Of a DNA stretch of 64,000 nt, positions 25,321 through 33,790 are shown in pieces. The position numbers and the translations under genes are program-made. Under the pieces are notes generated by a model that searched no databases, was not told the DNA's origin, and saw nothing but the letters and a program-made list of their open reading frames with translations. Positions within the stretch are counted from its first letter, which is position 1. Every line of letters begins with the position of its first letter. This stretch comes from an uncultured Acidimicrobiales bacterium (lineage in GTDB: Bacteria > Actinomycetota > Acidimicrobiia > Acidimicrobiales > SHLQ01), in contig CALHYX010000023.1 of assembly GCA_938041035.1 (NCBI GenBank), forward strand, positions 1 to 64,000, in the 5' to 3' direction.

Positions 25321-27351
25321 ATGGCGCTGCTGTTGGGTATTGATACGGGGGGCACCTACACCGACGCCGTGTTGTTCGATCCCGGAGCCGGCGCCGACCC
25401 GTCCCGGATCATCGCCAAGGCCAAGGCCCACACCACGCACCGGTCGCTCGAGGTCGGCATCGGCGCGGCCATCGACGCGGTCGTCGCCGAAGCGGCGATT
25501 GCGCCGGCCGATATTGGACTGGCATCGGTGTCGACCACCCTGGCGACCAACGCCCTGGTGGAAGGTCGGGGTGGCCGGGTCGGCCTCGTGCTGATCGGCA
25601 TGGACGACGCAAGCGTCGAACGCGGCGGACTCGCCCAGGCGATCGGCGACGACCCGGTGATCCAGATCGCCGGCGGTCACGGCCCCCACGGCGATCGCGC
25701 CGCCGAACTCGACCTCGCCGCCCTCGATGCCGGCATCGAAGCGTGTGGACCCGTCGACGGGTTCGCGGTGGTCGGGGAGTTCGCGGTACGCAACCCGGAA
25801 CACGAAGTCGCCGTCCGCGACCATCTCATTGCTCGCACCGGCACCCCGGTCACGTGCGGCCACGAGCTCACCGCCGAACTCAACGGCCCCCGGCGGGCGC
25901 TCACCAGCGTGCTCAACGCTCGCCTGATCGGCCTCATCGACGACCTGCTCAGCGCCACCGAGCGCCTCCTCGCCGAGCGAGCGATCGCGGTGCCGATCAT
26001 GGTCGTGCGCGGCGACGGTTCGCTGATCTCACTGTCGATGGCGCGCCACCGCCCCATCGAGACCATTCTCTCGGGCCCCGCCGCCAGCGTGGTGGGTGCC
26101 CGCCACCTGACCGACGCCCAAACCGCCCTGGTCAGCGATATCGGTGGCACCACCACCGATATCGCCGTGCTGGTCGACGGCCAGCCCACCCTCACGACCG
26201 AGGGCGCCGTCGTGGGTGGCCACCGCACGATGGTGCGCGCCGTGGAGATGCGCACCGTCGGCCTGGGCGGCGACAGCGAGGTCGGCTTCGACGACTCGGG
26301 AGCGGGAACCACCCTCCGCCTGGGTCCCCGGCGGGTGCTGCCGGTCTCACTGCTCGCCACCGAGCATCGCGATCGCGTGCACGGGGTCCTCGAACGACAG
26401 GTGCAGGAGTGGGCGGTCTCGGAGTTCGCCGGTGCGTTCGTGATCCGCCGAGCCCAGCCGACCGCGCCCGAAGCACTCCCCGAGGTCGACCAGAAGCTGC
26501 TCGCCGCCATCGGCGACCAACCGGTCGCCCTGCCCGACGTCTTGTTCACCCGGCGCGAAGTGGTGGCCCTCGACCGACTCCTCGCCCTCGGCCTGGTCAT
26601 GGTTTCCTCGTTCACCCCCTCCGACGCCTGCCACGTGCTCGGCCGCCACGATGCATGGGACATCGAGGCCGCCGAAAAGGCCGCCGCTGTGTTCGCTCGC
26701 CGTCGCGACCGTTTCGGCAACGACCTCGCGCCGTCCGGCGCGGCGCTGGCCCAACGGGTCTTCGACACCGTCGTGCACCGCAGCGCCGACACCCTCCTCG
26801 ACGCGGCGTTCGCCGCCGACGGGCGATCCGCTCCCGACCTGTCCGGCCATGAACTCGTCCAGAGCGCGCTCCGAGGAGCGGCCGAGGGCGCCATGGTGGA
26901 CATCCGCCTCGCCCTGCGCACGCCGATCGTCGCCCTCGGCGCCTCGGCATCGACGTACTACCCGGCCGTCGCCGAACGGCTCGGTGCGCCCCTCGATGTA
27001 CCCGGCGATGCCGACGTGGCCAACGCCCTGGGCGCCGTCGTGGGCCAGGTGCGGGTGACGGCGTCGGCGACGATCAACCGGCTGGAGGACGGGCCGTTCC
27101 GGGTGCACCTGCCCGACCGAACCCTTGACTTCGTCACCCTCGAGGACGCCGCCGAGTCCGCCGAAATCGTCCTCCGGGACCTCGCCACGGCGCAGGCCAC
27201 CGAAGCGGGCGCGGCCACCGTGGAGACCGCTCTCGACCGGGCCGACAACGTGGTCGAACTCGACGGCGAGTCGTTCTTTGTCGAGGCATCGCTCACCGTG
27301 ACCGCCACCGGGCGGCCGCGACTGGGCGATGGCGTGCCCGGTATCGCCTAA
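25321..27351 (+). CDS. Hydantoinase/oxoprolinase family protein, HyuA-type ATPase subunit
   Basis: This 676-residue protein has the HyuA fold. The N-terminal phosphate-binding strand pair is LLGIDTGGTYTDAVLFD, followed by STTLATNALVEGRGGRVGL, the central domain with ELNGPRRALTSVLNARL, and the second ATP-binding core SDIGGTTTDIAVLVDG with GGHRTMVRAVEMRTVGLGGDS. The C-terminal part contains FGNDLAPSGAALAQRVF. HyuA proteins use ATP to open cyclic amide rings such as hydantoin or 5-oxoproline, usually with a HyuB partner. No HyuB gene is adjacent, so it may act alone as in acetophenone-carboxylase-like or unassigned members. The substrate is unknown. Confidence 0.85.
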   Translation: MALLLGIDTGGTYTDAVLFDPGAGADPSRIIAKAKAHTTHRSLEVGIGAAIDAVVAEAAIAPADIGLASVSTTLATNALVEGRGGRVGLVLIGMDDASVERGGLAQAIGDDPVIQIAGGHGPHGDRAAELDLAALDAGIEACGPVDGFAVVGEFAVRNPEHEVAVRDHLIARTGTPVTCGHELTAELNGPRRALTSVLNARLIGLIDDLLSATERLLAERAIAVPIMVVRGDGSLISLSMARHRPIETILSGPAASVVGARHLTDAQTALVSDIGGTTTDIAVLVDGQPTLTTEGAVVGGHRTMVRAVEMRTVGLGGDSEVGFDDSGAGTTLRLGPRRVLPVSLLATEHRDRVHGVLERQVQEWAVSEFAGAFVIRRAQPTAPEALPEVDQKLLAAIGDQPVALPDVLFTRREVVALDRLLALGLVMVSSFTPSDACHVLGRHDAWDIEAAEKAAAVFARRRDRFGNDLAPSGAALAQRVFDTVVHRSADTLLDAAFAADGRSAPDLSGHELVQSALRGAAEGAMVDIRLALRTPIVALGASASTYYPAVAERLGAPLDVPGDADVANALGAVVGQVRVTASATINRLEDGPFRVHLPDRTLDFVTLEDAAESAEIVLRDLATAQATEAGAATVETALDRADNVVELDGESFFVEASLTVTATGRPRLGDGVPGIA

Positions 27352-27440
27352 CCCGGGCGTGACCGGCGAACGTCGGGTCGACCCGGCGGAGCCACTGGGC
27401 CATGATGGCGCCCGATGGTTACGACGAGGGGAACACATCG

Positions 27441-28076
27441 ATGAGCGAGAAGCTCGGACTCACCGCCGACGAGGTACTGACCACCACCCGAAGCGTGCGC
27501 AAACGCCTGGACTTTGATCGGCCGGTCGAGCGCGAGGTGATCGAGGAGTGCATCGAGATCGCCCACCAGGCGCCGACGGGCTCCAACATGCAGGGTTGGC
27601 AGTGGATGGTCGTCACCGACGACGACAAGAAGTTGGCCATCGCCGACTTCTATCGGACCAGCTTCACCCCCTACATCGAGGCAGGGCAGGCGAACCCCGA
27701 CCGGGCCACCGGCGACGCGGTACTGAGCTCGGCGACCTACCTTGCCGAGAACTTTGAGAAGGCCCCGATGATGGTCATCCCGTTGCACATCGGGCGGATG
27801 GATGCCGGGCTCGACACCTTTGGCCAGGCATCGATGTGGGGATCGATCCTGCCGGCGGTATGGAGCTTCATGTTGGCGCTGCGCGAGCGGGGCCTCGGCT
27901 CGGCCTGGACCACGCTGCACCTGCCCCACGAGGCCGAGGTGGCCGAGTTACTCGGCATCCCCGCCGGCGAATGGACTCAGGCCGGGCTCTTTCCGGTGGC
28001 CTACACCAAAGGTACGGACTTCAAGCTCGCCAAGCGTCCGCCCGCCTCGGACTACATCCACTGGGATACCTGGTAG
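27441..28076 (+). CDS. Nitroreductase family protein
   Basis: A 211-residue flavoprotein of the nitroreductase fold: TTTRSVRKRLDFDRPV (the RSxR FMN phosphate site), IAHQAPTGSNMQGWQWMVV (flavin and substrate site), FGQASMWGSILPAVWSFMLA, RERGLGSAWTTL, and LLGIPAGEWTQAGLFPVAYTKG. Such enzymes reduce nitro groups, quinones or enones with NAD(P)H. I chose the ATG at 27441 with GAGGGG nine bases upstream; another ATG 13 codons earlier has no such site. It is convergent with the MeaB gene, 15 bp away. Confidence 0.9.
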   Translation: MSEKLGLTADEVLTTTRSVRKRLDFDRPVEREVIEECIEIAHQAPTGSNMQGWQWMVVTDDDKKLAIADFYRTSFTPYIEAGQANPDRATGDAVLSSATYLAENFEKAPMMVIPLHIGRMDAGLDTFGQASMWGSILPAVWSFMLALRERGLGSAWTTLHLPHEAEVAELLGIPAGEWTQAGLFPVAYTKGTDFKLAKRPPASDYIHWDTW

Positions 28077-28091
28077 TCGGCTCCGGCCGGG

Positions 28092-29069
28092 TCAGCTCTC
28101 GCCGGACAACAGATCGGTGAGCGCCGCGGTGGCCGCGGCGGCAGGGGAGAGGTCGCCCGCGGTCGCGCGGGCGATATCGCCGGTCGGGTCGTCGGCGACA
28201 GCCTCGTCGATGCGGTGGCCGAGCAGCTGCTCCAACCGGACCCGAATCTCCTCGCGCACCTGTGCCCGGCGGCGCGCCGCCAACCGGTCGCCCGTGCCGA
28301 GGTGGGCCCGGTGCGCGTCGATCGCCGCGACCACCTCGGCTGCACCCGTACCGTCGGTGGCGGTCGTGAGCACGATCTCGGGCCGGAATCCCTCGTCCTC
28401 CTGACCGCTGACGTGGGACAGGTCGAGCATGAGTTCGAGGTCGCGGCGCGCGTCGCCGGCGCCGGGCCGATCGGCCTTGTTCACGACGAAGATGTCGGCG
28501 ACCTCCAACAACCCCGCCTTGTTCGCCTGGACGGCGTCGCCCCAGCCGGGGTTGACGACGACCACCGTCGTGTCGGCCGCGGCGGCCACGTCGACCTCGA
28601 CCTGACCGACTCCCACGGTCTCGATAATGACGGGGTCGTATCCGGCGGCATCGAGGACCCGCACCGCGCCGGGGATGGCGAGAGCGAGCCCACCCTGATG
28701 GCCCCGCGTGGCCATCGACCGGATGAACGCATCGTGGTCGGCGACCACATCGTCCATGCGCACGCGGTCGCCGAGGATGGCGCCACCGCTGAGCGGCGAC
28801 GACGGGTCGACCGCCAGTACGGCGGGTCGTTTCCCCGCCTCGGCGATCGTGCGGACGAGTTGGCCGACGAGTGTCGACTTCCCCGCGCCCGGGGCGCCGG
28901 TGATGCCGACCACGTGTCCAGCACCGCCGGCCCGATAGCTCAGCTCGGTGATGGTGTCGGCGTCGGGGCCGCCCCGCTCGACCAGGGTCAGCAGTCGGCC
29001 GAGCGATCGGCGCTCGCCGCCGACCGCCAACTCGAACAGCGCAGCCGGCGAAAGGTCGCGTCGACTCAC
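28092..29069 (-). CDS. meaB: MeaB-type GTPase, acyl-CoA mutase chaperone
   Basis: A 325-residue G3E GTPase that loads and protects adenosylcobalamin on acyl-CoA mutases. It has the Walker A GITGAPGAGKST (residues 55-66), DPSSPLSGGAILGDRVRM, ETVGVGQVEVDV (switch region) and NKADR for guanine recognition. The GTG start at 29069 overlaps the stop of the small mutase subunit (GTGA), so translation is coupled. It is the last gene of the mutase operon. The frame is open upstream, but that part overlaps the mutase subunits. Confidence 0.92.
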   Translation of the reverse strand: MSRRDLSPAALFELAVGGERRSLGRLLTLVERGGPDADTITELSYRAGGAGHVVGITGAPGAGKSTLVGQLVRTIAEAGKRPAVLAVDPSSPLSGGAILGDRVRMDDVVADHDAFIRSMATRGHQGGLALAIPGAVRVLDAAGYDPVIIETVGVGQVEVDVAAAADTTVVVVNPGWGDAVQANKAGLLEVADIFVVNKADRPGAGDARRDLELMLDLSHVSGQEDEGFRPEIVLTTATDGTGAAEVVAAIDAHRAHLGTGDRLAARRRAQVREEIRVRLEQLLGHRIDEAVADDPTGDIARATAGDLSPAAAATAALTDLLSGES

Positions 29070-29470
29070 CGATTGGCGCTGACGACGTCGCGCACCGTGC
29101 GGGCGACATCCTCGGCCGGGGACCCGGGGCCGAGCACGGCGGCGACGCCGGCATCCAGCAACGGTTGGAGGTCGTCGTCGGGCACGATGCCGCCGACCAC
29201 CACCGGGATGTCGAGCTGGGCGGCCCGTACGGCTTCGACCATCTTGGGCGCAAGGGTCATGTGCCCGGCGTTGTGCATCGACAGCCCGATGGCGTCGGCG
29301 TCCTCCTGCTCGGCCGCGGCGATGATCGAGTCGGTCGTCTGACGGAGGCCGAGGTAGATGACCTCCATACCGGCGTCGCGCAGGATCCGGGCGACGACCT
29401 TCAGGCCCCGGTCGTGGCCGTCGAGCCCGAGTTTGGCGAGAATGATGCGGACGGTGACGTCGTCGCCCAT
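29066..29470 (-). CDS. Acyl-CoA mutase small subunit, B12-binding
   Basis: A 134-residue cobalamin-binding domain. DGHDRG at 17-22 contains His19, the expected lower axial cobalt ligand; IGLSMHNAGH and VVVGGIVPDDD complete the B12 fold. The ATG at 29470 shares its last base with the TGA of the large subunit. A stand-alone small subunit of this size matches IcmB of isobutyryl-CoA mutase rather than the fused methylmalonyl-CoA mutase. It works with the large subunit encoded just upstream. Confidence 0.9.
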   Translation of the reverse strand: MGDDVTVRIILAKLGLDGHDRGLKVVARILRDAGMEVIYLGLRQTTDSIIAAAEQEDADAIGLSMHNAGHMTLAPKMVEAVRAAQLDIPVVVGGIVPDDDLQPLLDAGVAAVLGPGSPAEDVARTVRDVVSANR

Positions 29471-31137
29471 CAGATGATCGCCTTCTCGACATAGGTCCCA
29501 AACACCGGAACCAACGCCTGGCAGATCTCCTCTTCGGTGGCGTAGGCCTGCACCGCATCGATGAAGGCGGGCATGAGGTTGATCGTCGCGTCCTCGGCCT
29601 CGGTCGTGATCCGGCTGAGGACGCGGGCGACGGCATCGCTGTCGCGGTCCTGCATCACCGCCGCCAAACGCTTGAGTTGGTACTCCTCGGTCTCGGCATC
29701 GATGCGCAGCAGGTTCTGCTGACCGTCGTCGCCGTCGGTGAAGTCGTTCACGCCGACGATGATGCGGCGCCCGGCGTGGACCTCGCGTTCGAACCGGTAG
29801 GCGGCGTCGGCGATCTCGCCGACGAAGTAGCCGTTGTCGATGCCGGCGTAGACCCCTTCGAGGATGGAGCCGTCACCGAGCTCGTCGAGATGGGCGAACA
29901 CCTCTTCGGCCTGCCGTTCCATCTCGTCGGTCATCCACTCGACGTACGGCGCGCCGCCGAGCGGGTCGGCAACGTTGGCCACCCCGGTCTCGTGGGCGAC
30001 GACCTGCTGGGTGCGCAGAGCGATACGAGCCGCCTTGTCGGTGGGCAGGGCCAGGGCTTCGTCGTAGCTGTCGGTGTGCAGGCTCTGGGTACCCCCCAGG
30101 GCACCGGCCAGCGCCTGGATGGCGACGCGGGCGATGTTGACCTCGGGCTGCTGGGCGGTAAGGGAAACCCCGGCGGTCTGGGTGTGAAACCGGCACAGCA
30201 TGCTGCGCTCGCTCGTAGCGCCGTACCGCTCCTTCATCCACCGGGCCCAGATGCGGCGGGCGGCGCGGAACTTGCCGATCTCTTCAAAGAAGTCCGAGTG
30301 GCTGTTGAAGAAGAAGCTGAGGCGGGGGGCGAAGTCGTCGATGTCGAGCCCCGCCGCGACCGCGGCTTCGACGTAGGCGAACCCGTTGGCCAGGGTGAAG
30401 GCGAGCTCGTGGGCGGCGGTCGAGCCCGCCTCGCGGATGTGGTAGCCCGAGATCGACACCGGATGCCAGCGCGGCATCTCCGCGCTGGTGAAGCTCATCA
30501 TGTCGGTGACCAGGCGCACCGACGGACGCGGCGGGTAGATGTACTCCTTTTGTGCCTGGTACTCCTTGAAGATGTCGTTCTGGATGGTCCCGGCCAGGTC
30601 GGCCCGGGCGGTCCCGCCCTTCTCGGCGGTGGCGATGTACATCGCCAGGAGCATCGGCGCCGGGCCGTTGATCGTCATCGAGGTCGAGACGCCGCCGAGG
30701 TCGATGTCGGCGAAGAGATCCTCCATGTCGGCAAGGGTGTCGACGGCAACCCCCGCCCGCCCGACCTCGCCGGTCGACCATTCGCTGTTGGAGTCGCGGC
30801 CCATCAACGTGGGCATGTCGAACGCGGTGGACAGGCCGGTGCCGCCGTTGCGGAGCAACTCCTTGAATCGGGCGTTGGTGTCCTCGGCGGTGCCGAACCC
30901 GGCGAACATGCGCATCGTCCACAGGCGCGACCGGTACATCGACGGGTACACGCCCCGGGTGAAGGGGTACTGCCCGGGGTAGGGGCCGTCCCCGTAGACC
31001 GGTTCGACCGGAACCCCCGACATGGTCTCGAAGGGAACGTCGCGCAACTCGGCGGCGTCGTAGGCGGCCTGCCACTCGTCGCGGGCCACTCCCGTCCGGT
31101 CCGATTCGGTACTGGCGCGGTCATCGGTCATGGACAA
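29470..31137 (-). CDS. Acyl-CoA mutase large subunit, isobutyryl-CoA-mutase-like
   Basis: A 555-residue TIM-barrel subunit of an adenosylcobalamin-dependent carbon-skeleton mutase: YPFTRGVYPSMYRSRLWTMR, TGLSTAFDMPTLMGRDS, SISGYHIREAGSTA with the radical-site histidine, and RFHTQTAGVSLTAQQPEVN. Two substrate residues point away from methylmalonyl-CoA: Phe78 (in MRMFAGFG) replaces the Tyr of MCM, and Gln196 (in KEYQAQKEYI) replaces its Arg. Isobutyryl-CoA mutase has Phe80 and Gln198 at these places, with the same spacing of 118. It heads a three-gene overlapping operon with the small subunit and MeaB, probably serving valine or branched-chain acyl-CoA metabolism. The start at 31137 precedes the operon with no obvious operator. 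Confidence 0.9.
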   Translation of the reverse strand: MSMTDDRASTESDRTGVARDEWQAAYDAAELRDVPFETMSGVPVEPVYGDGPYPGQYPFTRGVYPSMYRSRLWTMRMFAGFGTAEDTNARFKELLRNGGTGLSTAFDMPTLMGRDSNSEWSTGEVGRAGVAVDTLADMEDLFADIDLGGVSTSMTINGPAPMLLAMYIATAEKGGTARADLAGTIQNDIFKEYQAQKEYIYPPRPSVRLVTDMMSFTSAEMPRWHPVSISGYHIREAGSTAAHELAFTLANGFAYVEAAVAAGLDIDDFAPRLSFFFNSHSDFFEEIGKFRAARRIWARWMKERYGATSERSMLCRFHTQTAGVSLTAQQPEVNIARVAIQALAGALGGTQSLHTDSYDEALALPTDKAARIALRTQQVVAHETGVANVADPLGGAPYVEWMTDEMERQAEEVFAHLDELGDGSILEGVYAGIDNGYFVGEIADAAYRFEREVHAGRRIIVGVNDFTDGDDGQQNLLRIDAETEEYQLKRLAAVMQDRDSDAVARVLSRITTEAEDATINLMPAFIDAVQAYATEEEICQALVPVFGTYVEKAII

Positions 31138-31205
31138 GATGCTACCCGCCCCACCGTTTCGGCGAGAGTTGACGTCGGCCGGGGTAGGGGCACCAGACTG
31201 CGGGC

Positions 31206-32858
31206 ATGAGCGATGTCACCATCTTCCCGGCCCGCGCGGTTCACACCTTCGACGGCGGTCGCCAGGCCCCGGCCGTCGCGGTGCGCGACGGCCGCGTACT
31301 GGCCGTCGGCGATGTCGACACGCTGCACACCTACGGCGACGCTGCCGTCGACGATCGGTTGGCCGACAAGGTCATCCTTCCCGGGTTCGTCGAGGCTCAT
31401 TGCCATTCGATGGCGGGCGGGTTCTGGCAGTTCGGGTACGTCGGCTACTTCGATCGCGTCGACCCCAGCGGCACCCACTGGCCGGGCTGCACGTCGATCG
31501 ACGAGGTGCTCGACCGGTTGCGCGAACTCAGCGCGGCGATCGAGGATCCGGCGGAGCCGTTGATCGCCTGGGGCCTCGATCCGATCTATTTCCCGGGGGT
31601 CGATCTCTTCGCCGCCGACCTCGACCGGGTGTCGGAGCAGCGGCCCATCTTCGTTTTGCACGCCAGCATCCATCTGGCGACGGTGAATTCGGCGCTCATG
31701 GCCCGCGAGGGCATCGACCGCACGAGTCAGGCCGAGGGCGTGGCTCGCGACGGCGACGGGGAGCCGAACGGCGAGCTGCGCGAATTCGCCGCCATGGCCC
31801 TGGCCACCGAGACGTTCCGTCGGGTGTGGGCGGGGATGGGAAACGAAGCGGCCCGGTTCGACTTCGGGCGCGTCGCCCGCAACGCCGGTGTCACCACGCT
31901 CACCGAGTTGGGCTCAGCCGGACTCGGCAACCCCGGCGCGGCCGAGAAGTGGCTGTCGGTCATCGAAGACCCAGAGTTCCCTGCCCGGGTCTCGCTCTTT
32001 CACAACCCGGGCATGGGGGGTCCCGCCGGCGCCGATGAGGCCGCCGAGTTCGCCAACGACTTGCGCGGCCATAGCACGGCCAAGGCCCGGTTCGGCAACG
32101 TGAAGCTGGTGCTGGACGGGTCGATCCAGGGTTTCACCGCCCGCCTGAACTGGCCCGGCTACTACGACGGGAGCCCGAACGGGCAGTGGGTGATGGCACC
32201 CCCCTCGGTGGAGGCCTACGTGCCCGCGCTGTTGCGTGAAGGGGTGCTGCTGCACGCCCACTGCAACGGCGATCAGGCCGTGGACGTGTTCCTCGACGCG
32301 GTCGAGGCGGGGCTGACCGCCCATCCGCGACGGGATCACCGAACGACGGTGCAGCATTCCCAGCTCACGACGCCGGCGCAGTATCGCCGCATCGCCGCCA
32401 TGGGTCTCAGTGCCAACATCTTCGCCAACCACACCTTCTTTTGGGGCGACCAGCACGTGGCGTACACCGTCGGCCCCGACCGCGCCGCCCGCATGAACGC
32501 GGCGCGGACCGCCCTCGATCTCGGGGTGCAGCTCTCCATGCACTCCGATGCGGCGGTCACGCCGCTGTCGTCGCTCCACGTCGCCTGGTGCGCGGTGAAC
32601 CGCCTCACCGCTTCGGGCGCCGTGCTCGGACCCGAGGAGCGCATCACCGTCGCCGAGGCCCTCCACGCCGTGACGATCGGTGCGGCCTACCAACTGCGCA
32701 TGGACGACGAGGTCGGGACCCTGGCTCCGGGCAAGTACGCCGACTTCGCCATTCTCGACGCCGACCCCTTCGAGGTGGACCCGGTCGAACTGCGGGACAT
32801 CCCGGTATGGGGATCCGCACTGGCCGGCGACGTGTTCGGCCCCGATCGGCTTCAGTGA
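31206..32858 (+). CDS. Amidohydrolase family 3 (YtcJ-like)
   Basis: A 550-residue metal-dependent hydrolase. It has the N-terminal beta-sandwich ending LPGFVEAHCHSMAG (metal-binding HxH), a TIM barrel with VLLHAHCNGDQAVDVFLDA, TTVQHSQLTT and LSMHSDAAVTPLSS, and the returning sandwich EVGTLAPGKYADFAILDADP. The family removes acyl or carbamoyl groups from diverse compounds, and the substrate cannot be inferred. Its TGA overlaps the GTG of the following COG0523 GTPase gene, so the two are translationally coupled. Confidence 0.88.
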   Translation: MSDVTIFPARAVHTFDGGRQAPAVAVRDGRVLAVGDVDTLHTYGDAAVDDRLADKVILPGFVEAHCHSMAGGFWQFGYVGYFDRVDPSGTHWPGCTSIDEVLDRLRELSAAIEDPAEPLIAWGLDPIYFPGVDLFAADLDRVSEQRPIFVLHASIHLATVNSALMAREGIDRTSQAEGVARDGDGEPNGELREFAAMALATETFRRVWAGMGNEAARFDFGRVARNAGVTTLTELGSAGLGNPGAAEKWLSVIEDPEFPARVSLFHNPGMGGPAGADEAAEFANDLRGHSTAKARFGNVKLVLDGSIQGFTARLNWPGYYDGSPNGQWVMAPPSVEAYVPALLREGVLLHAHCNGDQAVDVFLDAVEAGLTAHPRRDHRTTVQHSQLTTPAQYRRIAAMGLSANIFANHTFFWGDQHVAYTVGPDRAARMNAARTALDLGVQLSMHSDAAVTPLSSLHVAWCAVNRLTASGAVLGPEERITVAEALHAVTIGAAYQLRMDDEVGTLAPGKYADFAILDADPFEVDPVELRDIPVWGSALAGDVFGPDRLQ

Positions 32859-33790
32859 CTGCCGGAAACCGGCGCCGGGTGCCGTTCACGGTGATCGGTG
32901 GCTACCTCGGCGTCGGCAAGACCACGCTCGTAAACCACCTGCTCGCCAACCCGGGTGGTCGGCGGCTCGGTGTGATCGTCAACGACCTCGGTTCGGTCAA
33001 CATCGACGCCGCGTTGATCGAATCGGCATCGGGCGATTCGATCGCGCTCAGCAATGGGTGCGTCTGTTGCTCACTGGCCGACGGGTTCGCCGGCGCCCTC
33101 GCCGATTTCACCGCCGCCGACCCGCCGTTCGACCAGGTCGTCGTCGAGGTGAGCGGGGTGGGTCACCCCGGCTCGACCGCACAGTGGGGCCACACCGCCG
33201 GGTACGTGCTCGACGGCGTGATCGTGTTGGCCGCGGCCGACCGGGTGGCGGACAACCTCGCCGACCCCTACGTGGGCGACACGGTGGCCGCCCAGTTGAC
33301 CAGTGCCGATGTCGTGATCGTCACCCGCACGGACCTCACACCCGACGCGGGGGCGGCGGCGGTCGAGTTGATCGGTGCGCAGGCGGCGGTGCCCGTGTAT
33401 GCGTCGCGCACCGACCGGATCGACCCGCGTCTGGTGCTGGGTATCGGCACCACCACGACGCCGGTCGCCGGCGCCGCGACCGACGGGCACGAGGCCATCT
33501 TTCTGGCCGCTCCCGGCCCGGTCACCCGCACGGCCCTCGAGCGCTTCCTCGGCGAGTTATCGCCGGCGGTGCACCGAGCCAAGGGGTTTCTCGTCGTCGA
33601 CGGTGAGGCCGAACTGGTGCAGCGGGTTGGCCCCCGTCATACGCGTACGCCCATGGATCCCCCGGCGGGCGGGGCAGACGGGCAGTCGCCGGCGTTCGGC
33701 CTGGTGGTGATCGGCGTGCGCGCCGATGCGACCTGGTTGGCGGAGACCACCGAGGCCTGGTCAGTCGCCTTTTTGGGTTCCGACCTTTAG
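32855..33790 (+). CDS. CobW/COG0523 family GTPase (metal chaperone-like)
   Basis: A 311-residue G3E GTPase. Walker A GGYLGVGKTT is at 15-24, the family's metal-binding motif is at 68-72 (GCVCC), and VEVSGVGHPG is the switch region. Residues 230-305 form the CobW C-terminal domain. Such proteins deliver metal, often zinc, to target enzymes. The GTG start overlaps the stop of the amidohydrolase gene (GTGA). Coupling to a metal hydrolase suggests that this chaperone serves that enzyme; this is inference. The last 30 bp overlap the convergent acyl-CoA dehydrogenase gene. Confidence 0.85.
   Translation: MTAGNRRRVPFTVIGGYLGVGKTTLVNHLLANPGGRRLGVIVNDLGSVNIDAALIESASGDSIALSNGCVCCSLADGFAGALADFTAADPPFDQVVVEVSGVGHPGSTAQWGHTAGYVLDGVIVLAAADRVADNLADPYVGDTVAAQLTSADVVIVTRTDLTPDAGAAAVELIGAQAAVPVYASRTDRIDPRLVLGIGTTTTPVAGAATDGHEAIFLAAPGPVTRTALERFLGELSPAVHRAKGFLVVDGEAELVQRVGPRHTRTPMDPPAGGADGQSPAFGLVVIGVRADATWLAETTEAWSVAFLGSDL

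Noticed and set aside
28021-29253. A 410-codon minus-strand frame overlapping the MeaB gene
   Set aside because: It is another frame of the same strand over clear MeaB and mutase small-subunit genes and has arginine-rich shadow composition.
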